Below, in pieces: positions 12,437 to 24,500 of a stretch of DNA of 64,000 bases. A program made the translations under genes and the position numbers. The notes under the pieces were generated by a model. That model was not told where the DNA came from. It searched no databases and saw nothing but the letters and a program-made list of their open reading frames with translations. The stretch is from Lateolabrax maculatus (lineage: Eukaryota; Chordata; Actinopteri; Acropomatiformes; Lateolabracidae): contig CM062208.1 of assembly GCA_031216445.1 (NCBI GenBank), positions 9,240,001 to 9,304,000 on the forward strand. Reading direction: 5' to 3'. Position 1 is the stretch's first letter, and every line of letters begins with the position of its first letter.

Positions 12437-12465
12437 GAGAAGACAATGGGGTCCATTGTCTTCTC
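12437..12465. repeat. perfect 13-bp hairpin with 3-nt loop
   Basis: GAGAAGACAATGG (12437-12449), loop GGT, then the exact reverse complement CCATTGTCTTCTC (12453-12465). Located in opsin intron 1. Confidence 0.9.
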
Positions 12466-13446
12466 ACTCAGGTTCTTAGCAGTATTTACAATGTGACATG
12501 TATAACAATCAACAGCTGATGCGTGACACGTGATTATATATCATCAGTGGTCAGGAGAGTGATCAATGAATACAGAGAGTGTCCATTTTGAGTACATCCT
12601 GACACACAGTTGTGATTTCGTGACAATGTAAGGTAAGGGAAGTGTGACCTTAATGGACACGTAACCTGGTTGTGACTTGATCAATGAATTTTCCATTATA
12701 CTATTTATTAATTTTGTTGCTTTTTGGGGTTGTCAATGACTACTCTTATTTTAGTTAGGGCATTTTCCCTGAGGTATATTTGCATAACTTGGTTAAAACT
12801 AACTATTTTATTATCAACAAATCCAAGAAATATTATCTGTGTACAGTAGTTATGGGTTTTGTGCATTACCAAGGAAACAACAAACTGAATGTGAATGTGA
12901 AGATTTACAACCTTAAATGATTGTTATATGCTGAATATTCTGCTTCACATTAACAAGACACTGATTTCACAAATACAATCAGATATACATCTCTGGAAAA
13001 AACAAGCTGACTGGTTTCAGGTGATAGAAAAGCCTTGGCCTAGGAAAACAGGCAATAAGAATTTAAAGAGCATTCACTAACCTTTACATTAGACAAACAC
13101 CCAAGCAGATAGGAGTTCAGAAGAAAAGTAATATTGTAGATACAGACTTTGATATCATAATTTCTTCTTTTGATTATTTCTCTACCATTGTGGACGAACT
13201 GCAAAGATAATCTCACCATGTCATTCTAAGAAATAAATTAATTATAATAAATAATTATAAGAATTAATTAATAATAAATTATTATTCATTTAAATAACAG
13301 CATGTGTGCTTTGTTGTGCATATTAGTATACCATTTAAACACTATTGAAGTGATAATTTACTATGATTTTTAATACCCACCTTTCTTCAAATACAAATAA
13401 ATGATACAGGTCAATTATTTTTCTTATTTCAAAACACAAAAGTTTT

Positions 13447-13872
13447 AACCTGGAAACCAGATGAATCTGCAATCTCATGTTTTATTTGCTCTTGCAGATA
13501 TGTCTGGCCCCTCTCCCATTCAGACTGATTTCCTTAGTACTGCTATTGGACGAGCCAATTCCAAGCGTTTATGTAGTATGAGGCAAGTTTAATACAATGA
13601 CTGACAGAGAGGAGCGCCGTTCGGGCACCTTTGTAAATAGCCAAGATGGCTGACACCAATGCAGAACGTTCCACGGCAGTAAATTTTCTCTAAAAGAAGA
13701 ACAAACAACTGCACTTAAACTTTATATTGAAAATAAATGTGTTTGCCGAACTTCTGGCAGGACGTACTGTACGACAGGACGGTGTTTCTTTGCTCTGATT
13801 GGTTGACTGCGCCTGTTGATAATGCCCCTTGGAAATCGAAAATGAACTGAGAGTCTGGCGAAGCCAGGCTAC
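13447..13872. mobile_element. non-autonomous DNA transposon remnant carrying a helicase-like peptide
   Basis: The ends look like imperfect inverted repeats: AACCTGGAAACCAGA on the left, and a right end that reads AGCCTGGCTTCGCCAGA when reverse-complemented. Inside, after a segment with CAAGATGGCTGACACC, a frame at about 13690-13803 reads LKEEQTTALKLYIENKCVC and continues to a stop. This resembles the start of a transposon-borne RecQ-like helicase that I know from fish repeats. The match is from memory, and the fragment is too short for certainty. Confidence 0.45.
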
Positions 13873-14754
13873 AAAATTTTACCAATGAAATAGACAATAA
13901 AAAACTAATAATGGCTCGAAGTGTGTGTGTCTTAGTTGTACAAATATTACATCCTTGTCCATGTGTACTTCTATTCTTTTTGACATATGATTGCTCAGGG
14001 TCAAATTGCTGTCCCATTGGTAATACCCAAATCACAAACAACAATCATTGTCTTTCAGAATAGTATCCTTGTACCTGAGTGAAACACATGTTCACAAACA
14101 TCCAGCACACGCACATTGTCCAATATATCTTGTTCTCTCCAGCAATGGCCTGGTTAAAAGAACATTAGACATTAGTCATTTTCACATGCCCATTGATGCA
14201 TGGCTACGTTAACATGTTTGAAGATGGCAGAGCCTTTTGTCTATAAATCTCCCTTCCACCAACCTGTTGTCTTTCCTTCAGATGAGATAGCAGAGGAGCT
14301 TCTTCTGTTACATCACTGATGGAGCACAAACTCAAGCATATATAATATCATGATTGCTCACCAGTTGTTCTTGTACTGCCCAAGGTTAGATTCAAACAAG
14401 AATAACATTTTAAAAGTGAAGGATGACATGTCCTGTTGACATGTTGCAGACAGCAGTGAAGACAGTGAAAGGCCCTCTGGGTCTTCTAAATGTCCAATTT
14501 TCAACCTCATTTTCATCTTCCATATTTTCTGTAAATCAACTTTTCTTTACTAACCTTTCTAAAGGAAAGCAGAATGTCAGAAACCAGCATGATGCGGGAT
14601 GATTTATACCCATGTTTATTCAATTGATTTATTGAAGTAGTTTACTGGATAGCTTTACAGATGTTTGCATATGCATTTGCAGTGGCCTACATGCTGCTAA
14701 GCCGTCTTGGCGTAGAACAGTTCTCTAATTTTAACAGATGGACCCTTACAATTT

Positions 14755-14890
14755 TCAGTCATTTTTAGCCACGCTGGCTCTGGGGATGGCAATGTCGGTC
14801 TGTTGTCTACCACTTTGGTCCAGACTGAAAGCACCGCTTAAGTATGGCCTCACAGAGCCACTAGCATGGCTGTAGACTCTTAGTTTTGGT
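14755..14890 (+). repeat. dispersed repeat, 'CCACTTTGGTCCAGACTGAAA' family, copy 1
   Basis: Contains a GGGATGGCAATGTCGGTC start, CCACTTTGGTCCAGACTGAA, and the segment around CACAGAGCCACTAGCATGG. Related copies occur at 17146-17297 (minus), 19930-20110 and 36775-36880. This is a common teleost SINE- or MITE-like family; the class cannot be settled by eye. Confidence 0.6.
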
Positions 14891-16265
14891 AAAAGTACCA
14901 TAGCATAGCTCACAAAGTTTCTCTTTAGAGTTAAATCTGTTACAGCAAACTGATCTCCTCAATCAACACTAGTCTTTTGGGTTTAGTTTGCCAACGGCAC
15001 AAAGCAACGTCATAACATTGTGCTTTTAGTAATGATGTGACTGCTTTTATGCAGTTATGGAAGTATTTCCATGTTCTAAGTTAGGTTTGGGTGCCACAGG
15101 AACTTTTATGGAAAATTAGCATTAATAGGATTAATAGGTCTGAAAGGGACTCTTAAACACTATAATGCTCATGCTCATTCAAGGAGAGCTATGATACATG
15201 AGTCAAATTAAGAGTTGATCAGTAGAAGTATTCACATTATTTTTAATTTAAGTGTACCACAGAGAGATGGTTTCACAATGAACAAACTAACTACAGCACA
15301 ATTAAATGTTACAAGTCATTGTATAACAAAGTATTATCTAGCTGTATGTAAATATTCACCACAAGCATTATGGGGTTCAAGTGCTCCAATACTTCAGATT
15401 TTAAGATAATTTTGATTTTAATTTTGAGACTACAGCTTTTTTTATTTCTTCAGTCTGACTTAATGTCCTCAGAAGGAAACACAGGAGGTGGAGTGGAGTG
15501 TGTTTTTTTGCCTCTTATGTGTTTTCCTCCAATAAATTAAATTGTCCTTCTTTCCATACTGTATTTTCTATGTTTCTATGTTTACTCACAAGAATATACT
15601 TTGTTTGTAGCTTTCAAGCAACCCAGAACACTCAGGATTCTTTTTCAAACTAAATTTGTATAAAAATCAATGGGTATTCTTCTCTTTCAGTACGCAAAGG
15701 TTATGTTAGGTGTCCTTCATCAACAGATTCCATGAAAACACCAAAATCATGCCTTAGTCTTTGTTTCAATACTTTCAGACTATCTACCCTGTCTGTAGTA
15801 TTTAGCCTCAAGCATCTTGTTTTTTTTTTTGTTGTTGTAAAGGTTAAGTAATTTCCTGAAACGGCTGGGCACTGTAGTTTTAGCTGAGGTAAGGGGAAAA
15901 GAATAAGGCTTACTCAGAGGAATAGATTAGGCGTGAAAAACTCTATATAGGTTACAGAGCCTATTTTGCTCACCTGCATGCCTTTGACCACACAAACGGT
16001 GTGTGCATATTTAGGCCTTTGACCCACCGCACATTTTTATGAGCCTGATGAAGCGCTGAGCAAAACTTGTTGCTCTTGTCAGTGTTAATAAAATATACAT
16101 AATTATCTTTTTGTGTGTTGAGTGTGTTGTCTCTATACCACACTTACTGTATTGTTAGTTTATTCTGAGTGTTTACCTTGCAGTTGCCAGCACCTCTAAA
16201 CCTGAAGCACATGTAGGGTGCAACGGTTTTTGCTCTTTTTCAAGAATAAGGCCCAGTCCCTTACA

Positions 16266-16458
16266 GGGATTGCTGCTGATTCTCAGTTTATAAGAAAAAC
16301 AGTCTTTTTGTTGTGTGTTCATACTTATGCTTATGGAAACACACGGCACTACCCAGCAGTCTTTGTATTTATCTTATGATGCCATTATGGTGGCTTACAA
16401 TGTTTTTTGAGCATAAAACAACAGTTTTGCTTATAAACCGAGAATCAGCAGCAATCCC
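16266..16458. repeat. 29-bp inverted repeat pair forming a MITE-like palindrome
   Basis: The 29 bases at 16266-16294 (beginning GGGATTGCTGCTGATTCTC) are the reverse complement of 16430-16458 with one mismatch. Similarity continues inward for about 20 bases with gaps. The roughly 135-base interior encodes nothing recognisable. Confidence 0.7.
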
Positions 16459-17145
16459 TCCACTTCATTTTACTACATATGGAATTTCATCCTCACTTTA
16501 CCATATAAAGAAATGCCTGTCCAAGTAAGTGCTCATAATGTGTTTGAAGCCCTTAAACCTTCTTCACTCAGACACTTGGTGATGTTAGTTAAAGTCTGTG
16601 AGGTGTCAGCCCTTAAGGCTTATGCTAAATCATAAGGGTTGGATGGTAGAGATGGAAAAGACTCCCATGTTAACAACTCACAAGTGTTCACGTCATCAAG
16701 AAGGTTGTAAGATTACAGTAAGAGTAGGTTGTATGAGGATTAAAATACTGTGTGTATCCATGGGTTTAATTACACTGAAGAATTGTCTTTGGCTGATGTG
16801 AGGTGTCCATATTTGTTTGGTTTCCATGCACTTCTCTATCAATAAGTGCCAAGTCTGATATATGGGAGCTTTCATAAAAATCCCAGTCATAATTCCGATG
16901 TGGAAGTTGGCATGAACACTATTTATAATTTGGAAACTCATAATTACGATAACTCTGATATGACATGAACGTTGCATTACGGTGAATGTAAGAACTCATT
17001 TTGAAAATTAAGTTATCCAAAGTAATATGCATAAAAGTTGAGGCCCAAATTGTGTGTGTGTGTGAGAGAGAGAGAGAAAGAGAGAGAGAATGATCAGAGA
17101 TTTTCTTATATCATTACCAAAGTTATTACAATTCACTATGTGGGG

Positions 17146-17297
17146 AGCATTATGTCTGTACCAAATTTCATGGCAATGCATCTGAATTTTGGTTTGCAGT
17201 GTTGTTGGGCATTTTATACAACGGCAATCCATCCAGTAATTACAATCAAGATATTTCAATCTCGACAAAAAGTGGTGGACCAACCGACTGACTGGGG
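17146..17297 (-). repeat. dispersed repeat, same family, inverted copy 2
   Basis: Reverse-complemented, it reads CAGTCGGTTGGTCCACCACT, then ATTGAAATATCTTGATTG, ACTGGATGGATTGCCG and CCATGAAATTTGGTACAGAC. This is the same consensus as the copies at 14755, 19930 and 36775. A short CT/GA-rich microsatellite (about 17054-17089) lies just upstream. Confidence 0.55.
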
Positions 17298-18719
17298 ACA
17301 CAATCTCCAATCTCCAGGATCAAAATCAAGCGCTTGGTACGCCCATCCATCCAACCCAAGCTTCACACTGCTGCTATAAAAATATCACACTACTTCCTGT
17401 TTTATTACTGAACAAAAACAGTTGTTTTTTCTTTTTCTGGAGAGGGCAGCCTTTGCAAAAGGGCAGGGGCCAGGAATGGATGTCAGATATGATTCGTCAG
17501 GTAAAGGCTCATCACAGTGGGTTACTCTCACTCCATGTCATTGGATTATTTGCACACACATACCATCATTACCCTTGTTATATAACAGATTCCATAGGAA
17601 CTACAAAGAGAGCTCTGCCTTTGTCTGAACTGGTCTCATCATACCCATTATGGATTTTATGTTCCATATGGTGAACTTTAAAAAAGGGATGATGAGTCAG
17701 CTGACATACCGCCTTCCCAACAGTCTTTAATCTTACTTAATTAACTCTAGAACATTTCATGTTAAAATTTGAAATATCTAAAAATGATTACACAGTGGTT
17801 CACATCAACAATATATGAACAGGAGGTGGGGATTTGCTAGGTTCTTTAGATTTCCACTATATGCTAAAGACATGCAAGCTAATTAAACTGGCAATTTTAA
17901 AATGCGAATGTAGGTACAAATGGAATTTTCTCTGTCTATTTTGTGTTAGCCCTGTGATAGTCTGGTGGCCTGCCCAGTAATAAGCCTGTGTTTCCTCATT
18001 AGATAGGTACATTGTCTTGTAAGGATTTGGCTTCAGCAAAACATATCTGAAGTAACAGTGAAAAGATGCTTTCAAACATTTTATTTTTCATGCTTCAAGT
18101 TGTTTGCCTGCCTGGTTTCATTGTGGCGTGTTTCTCTTCTCAAGAGATAAAATATGTTATGCCCTCTAACTACGCATTCCTTGAATACCAGATGGTATTT
18201 TGAACACTGGGGTATTGCAATATAACTACTTTCTTTATCCAAAAAGGCGGGGTTGTTATTAGTCTTTTGTTGTTTTGCTGAGTTATAATGGCAATTGTTG
18301 GCAACATTATGGCACTGGAAAATAAGAGAAACTGAGAACGGTCAAGAGCTCCAAAGAGATTACAGCAGCAGATGGGTCACAGGGTTGGATTTGAAAAGAT
18401 TAGGCAATGGCATGGCCAGGGCTATTTCAGGGGACATTAGTCCACCATAAAATTTACTGTACTGTACTACTTTTGTATCATAGCTGAATCTGCTGCTCTT
18501 AAACATGAATTTTATCTTTTCTAACTGATTTATAATGCAAAAACACAAGTTCCCCAGAATTATAAGACACATGAAAGCAGCTGGTGCTAGGACCCTGTGG
18601 TGACTGCTGCTCCATCACAGTGTGTGTGCACTGTGTGGAAACCAGTGGCATGCCACATCGGGGACTTTAGCTCCAATCAGCGACACATAAAGAAGTCAGA
18701 GAAACTATGTAATGGAATC

Positions 18720-18930
18720 TAAATATATTTCAAATACACCATCACAATCGGCTCCAGTATTTCAGTAAGAAAAGCGCAGGTGTAAAAAATAAAATGAATG
18801 ATGTCTGAATTACATGCAGCTCCTTCAGTTTCAGGGTCCTGGTATAGTTCATGTTGGCTCACTGTCACACTGTCAACAAAACCATCGTTAATGTTACATG
18901 TTACAATCATCATCATCATTTAAGCAATCC
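18720..18930 (+). repeat. dispersed repeat shared with 40325-40510
   Basis: The ordered blocks CAGGTGTAAAxAATxxAATGA, TTTCAGGxTxxTGGxAT, GGCTCACTGTCA and CCATCGTTAxTGTTA occur in the same order here and at 40325-40510. The two copies are clearly diverged members of one interspersed family. Confidence 0.55.
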
Positions 18931-19929
18931 TGGTTGACAACAAAAAAGTAAAATATCACCTTGGTTGACGGGTTTGGGGAATAAATAAAATAAGTTTTCG
19001 CTTTATTTCAGCTGATTCCCTTTAGTCTGGATGTTTAACTTCTTCACTGCAACAAAAGTGTTAAGAAATCATGTTTAAAATAATTTAAGTGAACTGCACT
19101 GAAAAGATACAGTTATTTCTGTAAGTATCACTAATGTTTGTTTAAGGTTTAACCGTTGTAGGCCACAAACAAAAGATTATGTGCTGTATATTTCATTTAA
19201 GGTGGTGCATATGGTAACATATTTTTATAGAAATGGGTGGAAAAAAGGTAGAGGTTTCACTGACTTCTTATCTTTATGCCCCGAGGACAACCAGCCTCAG
19301 GCAGAACCTCACCAGTGAAGCCTGCTATAAGGACACTCTAATTGCAGTATGCAGCTAAACACAGTGTGATAAGTATGTCATTGCAGGCTGTTGTGCGTCA
19401 AACAGCAATTTCACTACGGACTACATCAGCACATCTCTGCTGCTGTACTATGACAACCTCTTCCGGCTATTTTACAGGTTCGTTGTGTGCTATATACATT
19501 GGCAGACACGTCAATGGACGAGCATCAAATGATGCCACACTGAGGTCAGCGAGCGGTGCACGTAGGATTGGGGACCTTCAGTTTTTCTTTCAGGTGGTTG
19601 AATGTGCTGCTTTCTTTTCTTGAGTATTAAGACCAAAAGAAATGCTGACATGAGTGTTTAACTGACCTGACTTTGCCTTCCCAGTGGATTCCCATATTTT
19701 GCCCTCAAGCCAGCAGAATTGTGAATGCACTGAATATGAATATCTGGCAGAGACAGGACTTGCATACAGTATATCCCTTCCTGTACTATGTCTCTTTGAA
19801 GCTTCCTGAGAAAGTGCAATCAGCAGTTTAATCTTTGAAAAGAAAACCACAAGACCTGCTCTAGAATATTTGAAGTATTGAATTGATTACAGTTTTTCAA
19901 GATGTTTTTAGTATTTTGTAGTACCCTGT

Positions 19930-20110
19930 TTTTATGGCTCCAGGGATGTCGGTCAGCCCACTACTTTGGTCCACAACCAAAGTCCAACAACTGTTGGGTG
20001 GATTTCCATAACATTTTGTTCAGACATTCATGGTCCCCAGATGATGCATCCTACTTTATTTTGGAGATCCCCTGACTTTTCCTATAGTGCCACCACAAGG
20101 TTGACATTTC
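19930..20110 (+). repeat. dispersed repeat, 'ACTTTGGTCCA' family, copy 3
   Basis: Reads GGGATGTCGGTCAGCCCAC, ACTACTTTGGTCCA, then TTCAGACATTCATGGTCCCC and ATCCCCTGACTTTTCC up to GTGCCACCACAAGGTTGACA. This is the fuller form of the family seen at 14755 and 36775. Confidence 0.6.
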
Positions 20111-20414
20111 TGGTTCAGTGAAAATGCTGTGTACACCCTCACACAATTGCTTGCACGGCGACTCTTGTTTTAGAAGTATTTTAAGTGCAATCAGCATTTT
20201 AAACTTTAAAAACAGACCCACAAGATCCGTTCTAGTATCATCTAAGTATTCTATTAATTATTTTATTCAGACTCTTTTTAGTATGGCCTCTCAAAATTTG
20301 TTCTGCTTAATGTTATACAGAAAGTTTTATGCTTTTGTTTCTGTTTAATGTCCTAGTGAGTCAGATGACTTACATATGTCCACTCTCACTCCTCCACCTC
20401 TCTGTCTTTCTCAG

Positions 20415-20740
20415 GTATTGTGTCGCTGATCTCTCTGGTGATCCTATCCTACGACCGCTACAGCACTCTGACTGTATACAACAAGGGTGGGCCAAACTAC
20501 CGCAGGCCCTTGCTGGCTGTTGGGGGCTCTTGGCTGTACTCCTTGATCTGGACAGTGCCCCCTCTGCTGGGCTGGAGCAGCTATGGTGTAGAGGGGGCAG
20601 GAACCAGCTGCTCTGTATCCTGGACGGTCCGGACAGCCGAGTCACACGCCTACATCATCTGCCTCTTCACTTTCTGTCTGGGTCTACCTGTCCTGGTGAT
20701 GATCTACTGCTATGGGAGGCTGTTATGGGCAGTCAAACAG
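20415..20740 (+). CDS. tmtops: TMT opsin, exon 2 (TM3 end to TM5)
   Basis: Follows acceptor TTTCTCAG and joins in phase (G|GT) to give FGIVSLISL. Encodes the end of TM3 with the DRY motif (D136-R137-Y138), TM4 (LLAVGGSWLYSLIWTVPPLLGW), extracellular loop 2 with E182 and C188, and TM5 (YIICLFTFCLGLPVLVMIYCYG). E182 is the equivalent of rhodopsin Glu181, the usual counterion in bistable opsins. C188 pairs with C112 of exon 1. The exon ends at codon Q231 (CAG) followed by donor GTAGAG, which is not the strongest consensus, and within 11 bases the intron becomes a long CT/GT tract. Confidence 0.95.
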
Positions 20741-20749
20741 GTAGAGAGA

Positions 20750-20751
<2 letters not shown>

Positions 20752-20835
<84 letters not shown>
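20752..20835. repeat. (CT)n(GT)n compound microsatellite at the exon 2 donor
   Basis: An unbroken TC/CT run of about 57 bases (20752-20808) is followed by about 27 bases of GT. It starts 11 bases after the opsin exon 2 donor, so it would lie in the 5' end of the intron RNA as CUCUCU followed by GUGUGU. Confidence 0.97.
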
Positions 20836-20838
<3 letters not shown>

Positions 20839-21099
20839 AAATGTTTGTGCTATTTCACTGTCTGATGTCTAAGGCATAACCACTATTTGCTTAAACTGAT
20901 CCTCCACTGAAATCTAGCAAACACTATAGGTTTGAAAGGTGGTTAAAAATAGTTTGTGGTTTGCTTTTTCACAAAGTACAGCTGCTTGTTTAGCTTGAAT
21001 TTATGATGGGTAGATTTTACACCAATGGTGTTCAGTTTCTAAGGTGAAAAAACTTTCAAAACATCTATGGAAACTTTTCAAACCAAAAACAATTCCAAA

Positions 21100-21560
21100 A
21101 TTAAAGCTGCACGTCGGGACATGTCGTGGCCCCCGTCTCGTGTGCAGTCATCTATGCCGTACATCATGGGTAGAGCACGCCGTGAGAATTTTGTGCAAAA
21201 GGGATGAAGAATGTCAAACAGGGCTTACTTCCTGTTGCCAGCAGGTGGCGTAGTGACTGTGACACCTAATTTGTGTGTCGATGTGTTCAGGCCGGCACTC
21301 TGATCAAACGTGAAGTGATGAAATGAAAAAATAGCTGCAGCATATTATCACTGTTTCATGGCGAAACATTGAACTTTGGTGTGCCGCCACGACCACACCA
21401 TTTGAGTTTTGCGCAAGAGCCAAGTAACTTTTGATCACAAAGGTTAGAGTTTGTTCAATTCAAAATGGCTGACATCCTGTTGGGTTTAGGTCGTTTCACT
21501 AAGATACCTTTTTGTAGGTGTTATGATGTTACATGTGTCTACCAAGGGGCTTAATTTTCA
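21100..21560 (+). repeat. dispersed teleost repeat
   Basis: Holds landmarks such as GTCGTGGCCCCCGTCTCG, CTTCCTGTTGCCAGCAGG, TTCAAAATGGCTGACATCC and TGTTACATGTGTCTACCAA. I recognise these as parts of a widespread percomorph interspersed repeat. Class is not assigned. Confidence 0.5.
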
Positions 21561-24500
21561 AAATATTTAAGTGTAATTTTTTTAACTGATTTAGACATAA
21601 AGAAGAGTGGTGCTAACCTGCAGAGACAGTTGTCCGTGCACAGGAGGCAGAGAAGTGTTTCGATGGAAACTGAGGCACTGAATATCTTTGAACAGGCCAA
21701 AACTCCTGTAACACTTAGTATAAAGAAACAACTTTTTTGTCAGACCAATGCGTTCCAGCTTGTGGCCTTCATCAGGGCCATCCTACAGCACTACATATCT
21801 TTCAAATACATGAAATGAAAGAAGTAGCGTGTATTACATTCCCACAAAATAACCCAGGGACACATTTTTATCTTAACAATGTCAGTGGACCCAGCTCCAG
21901 TGACAGTAAGAGATGCTTGAGCCGGATTTCTATGTTTTTTTTTTCTTTCACCAATCACTGTCATGCACATTTAAAATAGCCATAGCAGTGACTGGTGGAT
22001 TGAGTTTTGGGGATAGACTTTACTTGCTTTAAGAAAATTAAATCCTCTGCACTCCGAGTGATTTGTTTGCAGGGCAGTGGATTATCCCAGCATTACACCT
22101 CAGAAAGATCAACTGCTGTGACAAAGCCTAAAGCGACTCAGACATCTTCTTGTTTCTTTAGTCTTTTTTAATCTGATGTTTTTGTAAAACACTTTGGACC
22201 TAACCAAATAAAGATTATTAGAAGATGATTGCATAGTATACAAACACAGAAAGACAATAAATGACCTCTGGCCACTAAGAGGGAGGAGGAAATGTTACAG
22301 GACTCCCAGCACTGCTGTCAAGCTCCACATGAGCACATCTCATGTCCCAGAAATATTCCTTTTGCCAAAAACTGGGGTATCCTGCAATGGTCAGTGTTGT
22401 CCTCTGACTACTGGATGGCTCTTTCCTAAATAAATCATATTCCCTGTTTGTTATGACCTTCTGGTATCAATACGTAGCCTTTCCCTTATAATTACCTCTG
22501 TGTGGGTCACATTAGCTAAATTGGTTTCAGTTCAGTATATGTACAACAAAATAAAATGTCTTTAAATTAAAATACTATATTGTCAGTAGACAGGATGAGA
22601 CTGACTACCACATAGGTTGATAAAGCCTCATTCTTCAATGGGTAAAATGTAACACAATTCACCAAATCAGAACATGGCCTTGTGAAATTCTTATTTAGGA
22701 AAGGTCTGATCTCATTTTCTTTTAGGCAAACCCGAAACTTTCATGAGCATAATAGCTCAAAACATCATTCTAAATAGGCAAAATAATCAGTGAAAGGCTG
22801 AGGAAAATGGATGTGATTCATTCATCAAACTATTCATAAATTGTTTTCAACCGACAGTCACACACTGGCAGACAGACAGTGATCCCAAAACAAACAAGAC
22901 AGAAGGGAGTTTCTTTCTTTTATTTCTCTAAGATAAAAAAGTTCGCAAATATGTTAAAGCCCCCATAATCTACCCAGGTCCAGACAATTCTAGTGGTTCA
23001 GTACATGCACAAACACCATATTTATTGCCATGGTGCATCCCTTATATAGTTGACGTCATTGACTGTACTGTACATTCTTTTTGAAATATCCTGAGTATTA
23101 TAGGGATTTATTTCTGTGAGTGACATCCAGTCTAGCCTTGGTTGCTAAAGCTGGCCCATTATAAAAACAGCTTTTTCAAAATGTTGGCCTGTCTTTTCTG
23201 GTAAAGAAATTTAGATCTTTGTTAAAAGACAGTCTTACGCTATTTCAAGGCTCTCTGAAAATAATACTCACATGCCACATGTACACTTACAAAGTTTTTA
23301 TTTACTAACAGTTTTTCATGTCTATACTGGCCAGAAAAGCTCATTTTAAAGCTTCATCATCTTAACTGTGAAATTTGGCGATAATATGATGTGGCTTGTT
23401 CATTTAAAATCACTTACATCAAGGAATTTATAGCAAATGGATATACAGTTTGGTTTAGCCAATAAAGGCTTTGCTCTTTGCGAGAGCTCTTGAAGAGTCC
23501 AAGCAGCAGCAACGAGCCTTCCAAGAGAACTAATACCCTCTTTAAATACATACATGAACATTAGATCTTAGTAAAGTCAACAATACCAAATGATCAGCAC
23601 ATACAGAGGAGGTTGGGGTGGTGCAGGGAGATAGAGCAACAAACAGCAGGAATAATCAGTGGATTATATTAAGACATATCAGAATGTGAAGGCTTCTGTG
23701 TGCAACTGTATGAATACATTTACATTATAATGAGGGTTTAGTAGCCAGCTGGTAGTCAGGCAGCTGGTCAGTTAGTCTGATAACAATCAGCTTATGCAAG
23801 TAGGCTACAACATCAGTACTGTGCCTGAAATGACAGTGGATGTATTAAGAGGATATGGCGCCGCCACTCAGCCTTGCTGCCATTTGTAGCGGTGGCCAGT
23901 TGCAGTAAGCCTACGGCAACAAAAAACATGCTACCCAAACAGCATTTACCCCATGGACCACCTTTATAAATGAGATGTCTGTAAAACTGTTGGATACGTC
24001 CAACTGCAAACAAGGTAAATTGTTGCTCTTTGTATTTTGATTTTGTAATGAAGCACTTATGTATGTGCAGTGGGCCGCACAACGCAGGTGTAAAACTGGA
24101 AGCTAGAAAACTTTTTTTGGCTTATGTGCTCTGGGAGTAATTTTCATTCATGTGAATGGGCGCAATTTTGAAGTTCGGTAATAATACATCCAGGGAACTG
24201 ACACAATGCCCCTGTGCAAAGGCAATAACAGGCTCCCTCAACTACCCTCTGACTCCCAACCAATCAGTGGCAATCATCAGTTGTAGAAGTGAACAAGGGT
24301 GACAGGAAAACTGTGACATTTACCCAAAGCATTCCTGTTACAAAGGGGTGAAATTATATATTTTTATATCTTCTGTTATATAAACTCCCTCTTTAAATAG
24401 AAGTGCATTGGACTTCTGCATGAGCAACTATCTCATGCTACTGAAGTTATCACATCCGTGAACAAAGCTGAGCTCCAGCTGGCACTAGACCTGTTACATC

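Larger units (their letters stand above)
10908..20414 (+). other. TMT opsin intron 1 (9.5 kb)
   Basis: Bounded by GTAGGT and TCTCAG. It holds a perfect hairpin (12437-12465), a DNA-transposon remnant with a helicase-like peptide (13447-13872), several dispersed repeats (14755-14890, 17146-17297, 18720-18930, 19930-20110) and an inverted repeat pair (16266-16458). The rest is AT-rich with no recognisable exon. ORFs such as 13715-14044 on minus are repeat-derived or chance. Confidence 0.7.
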
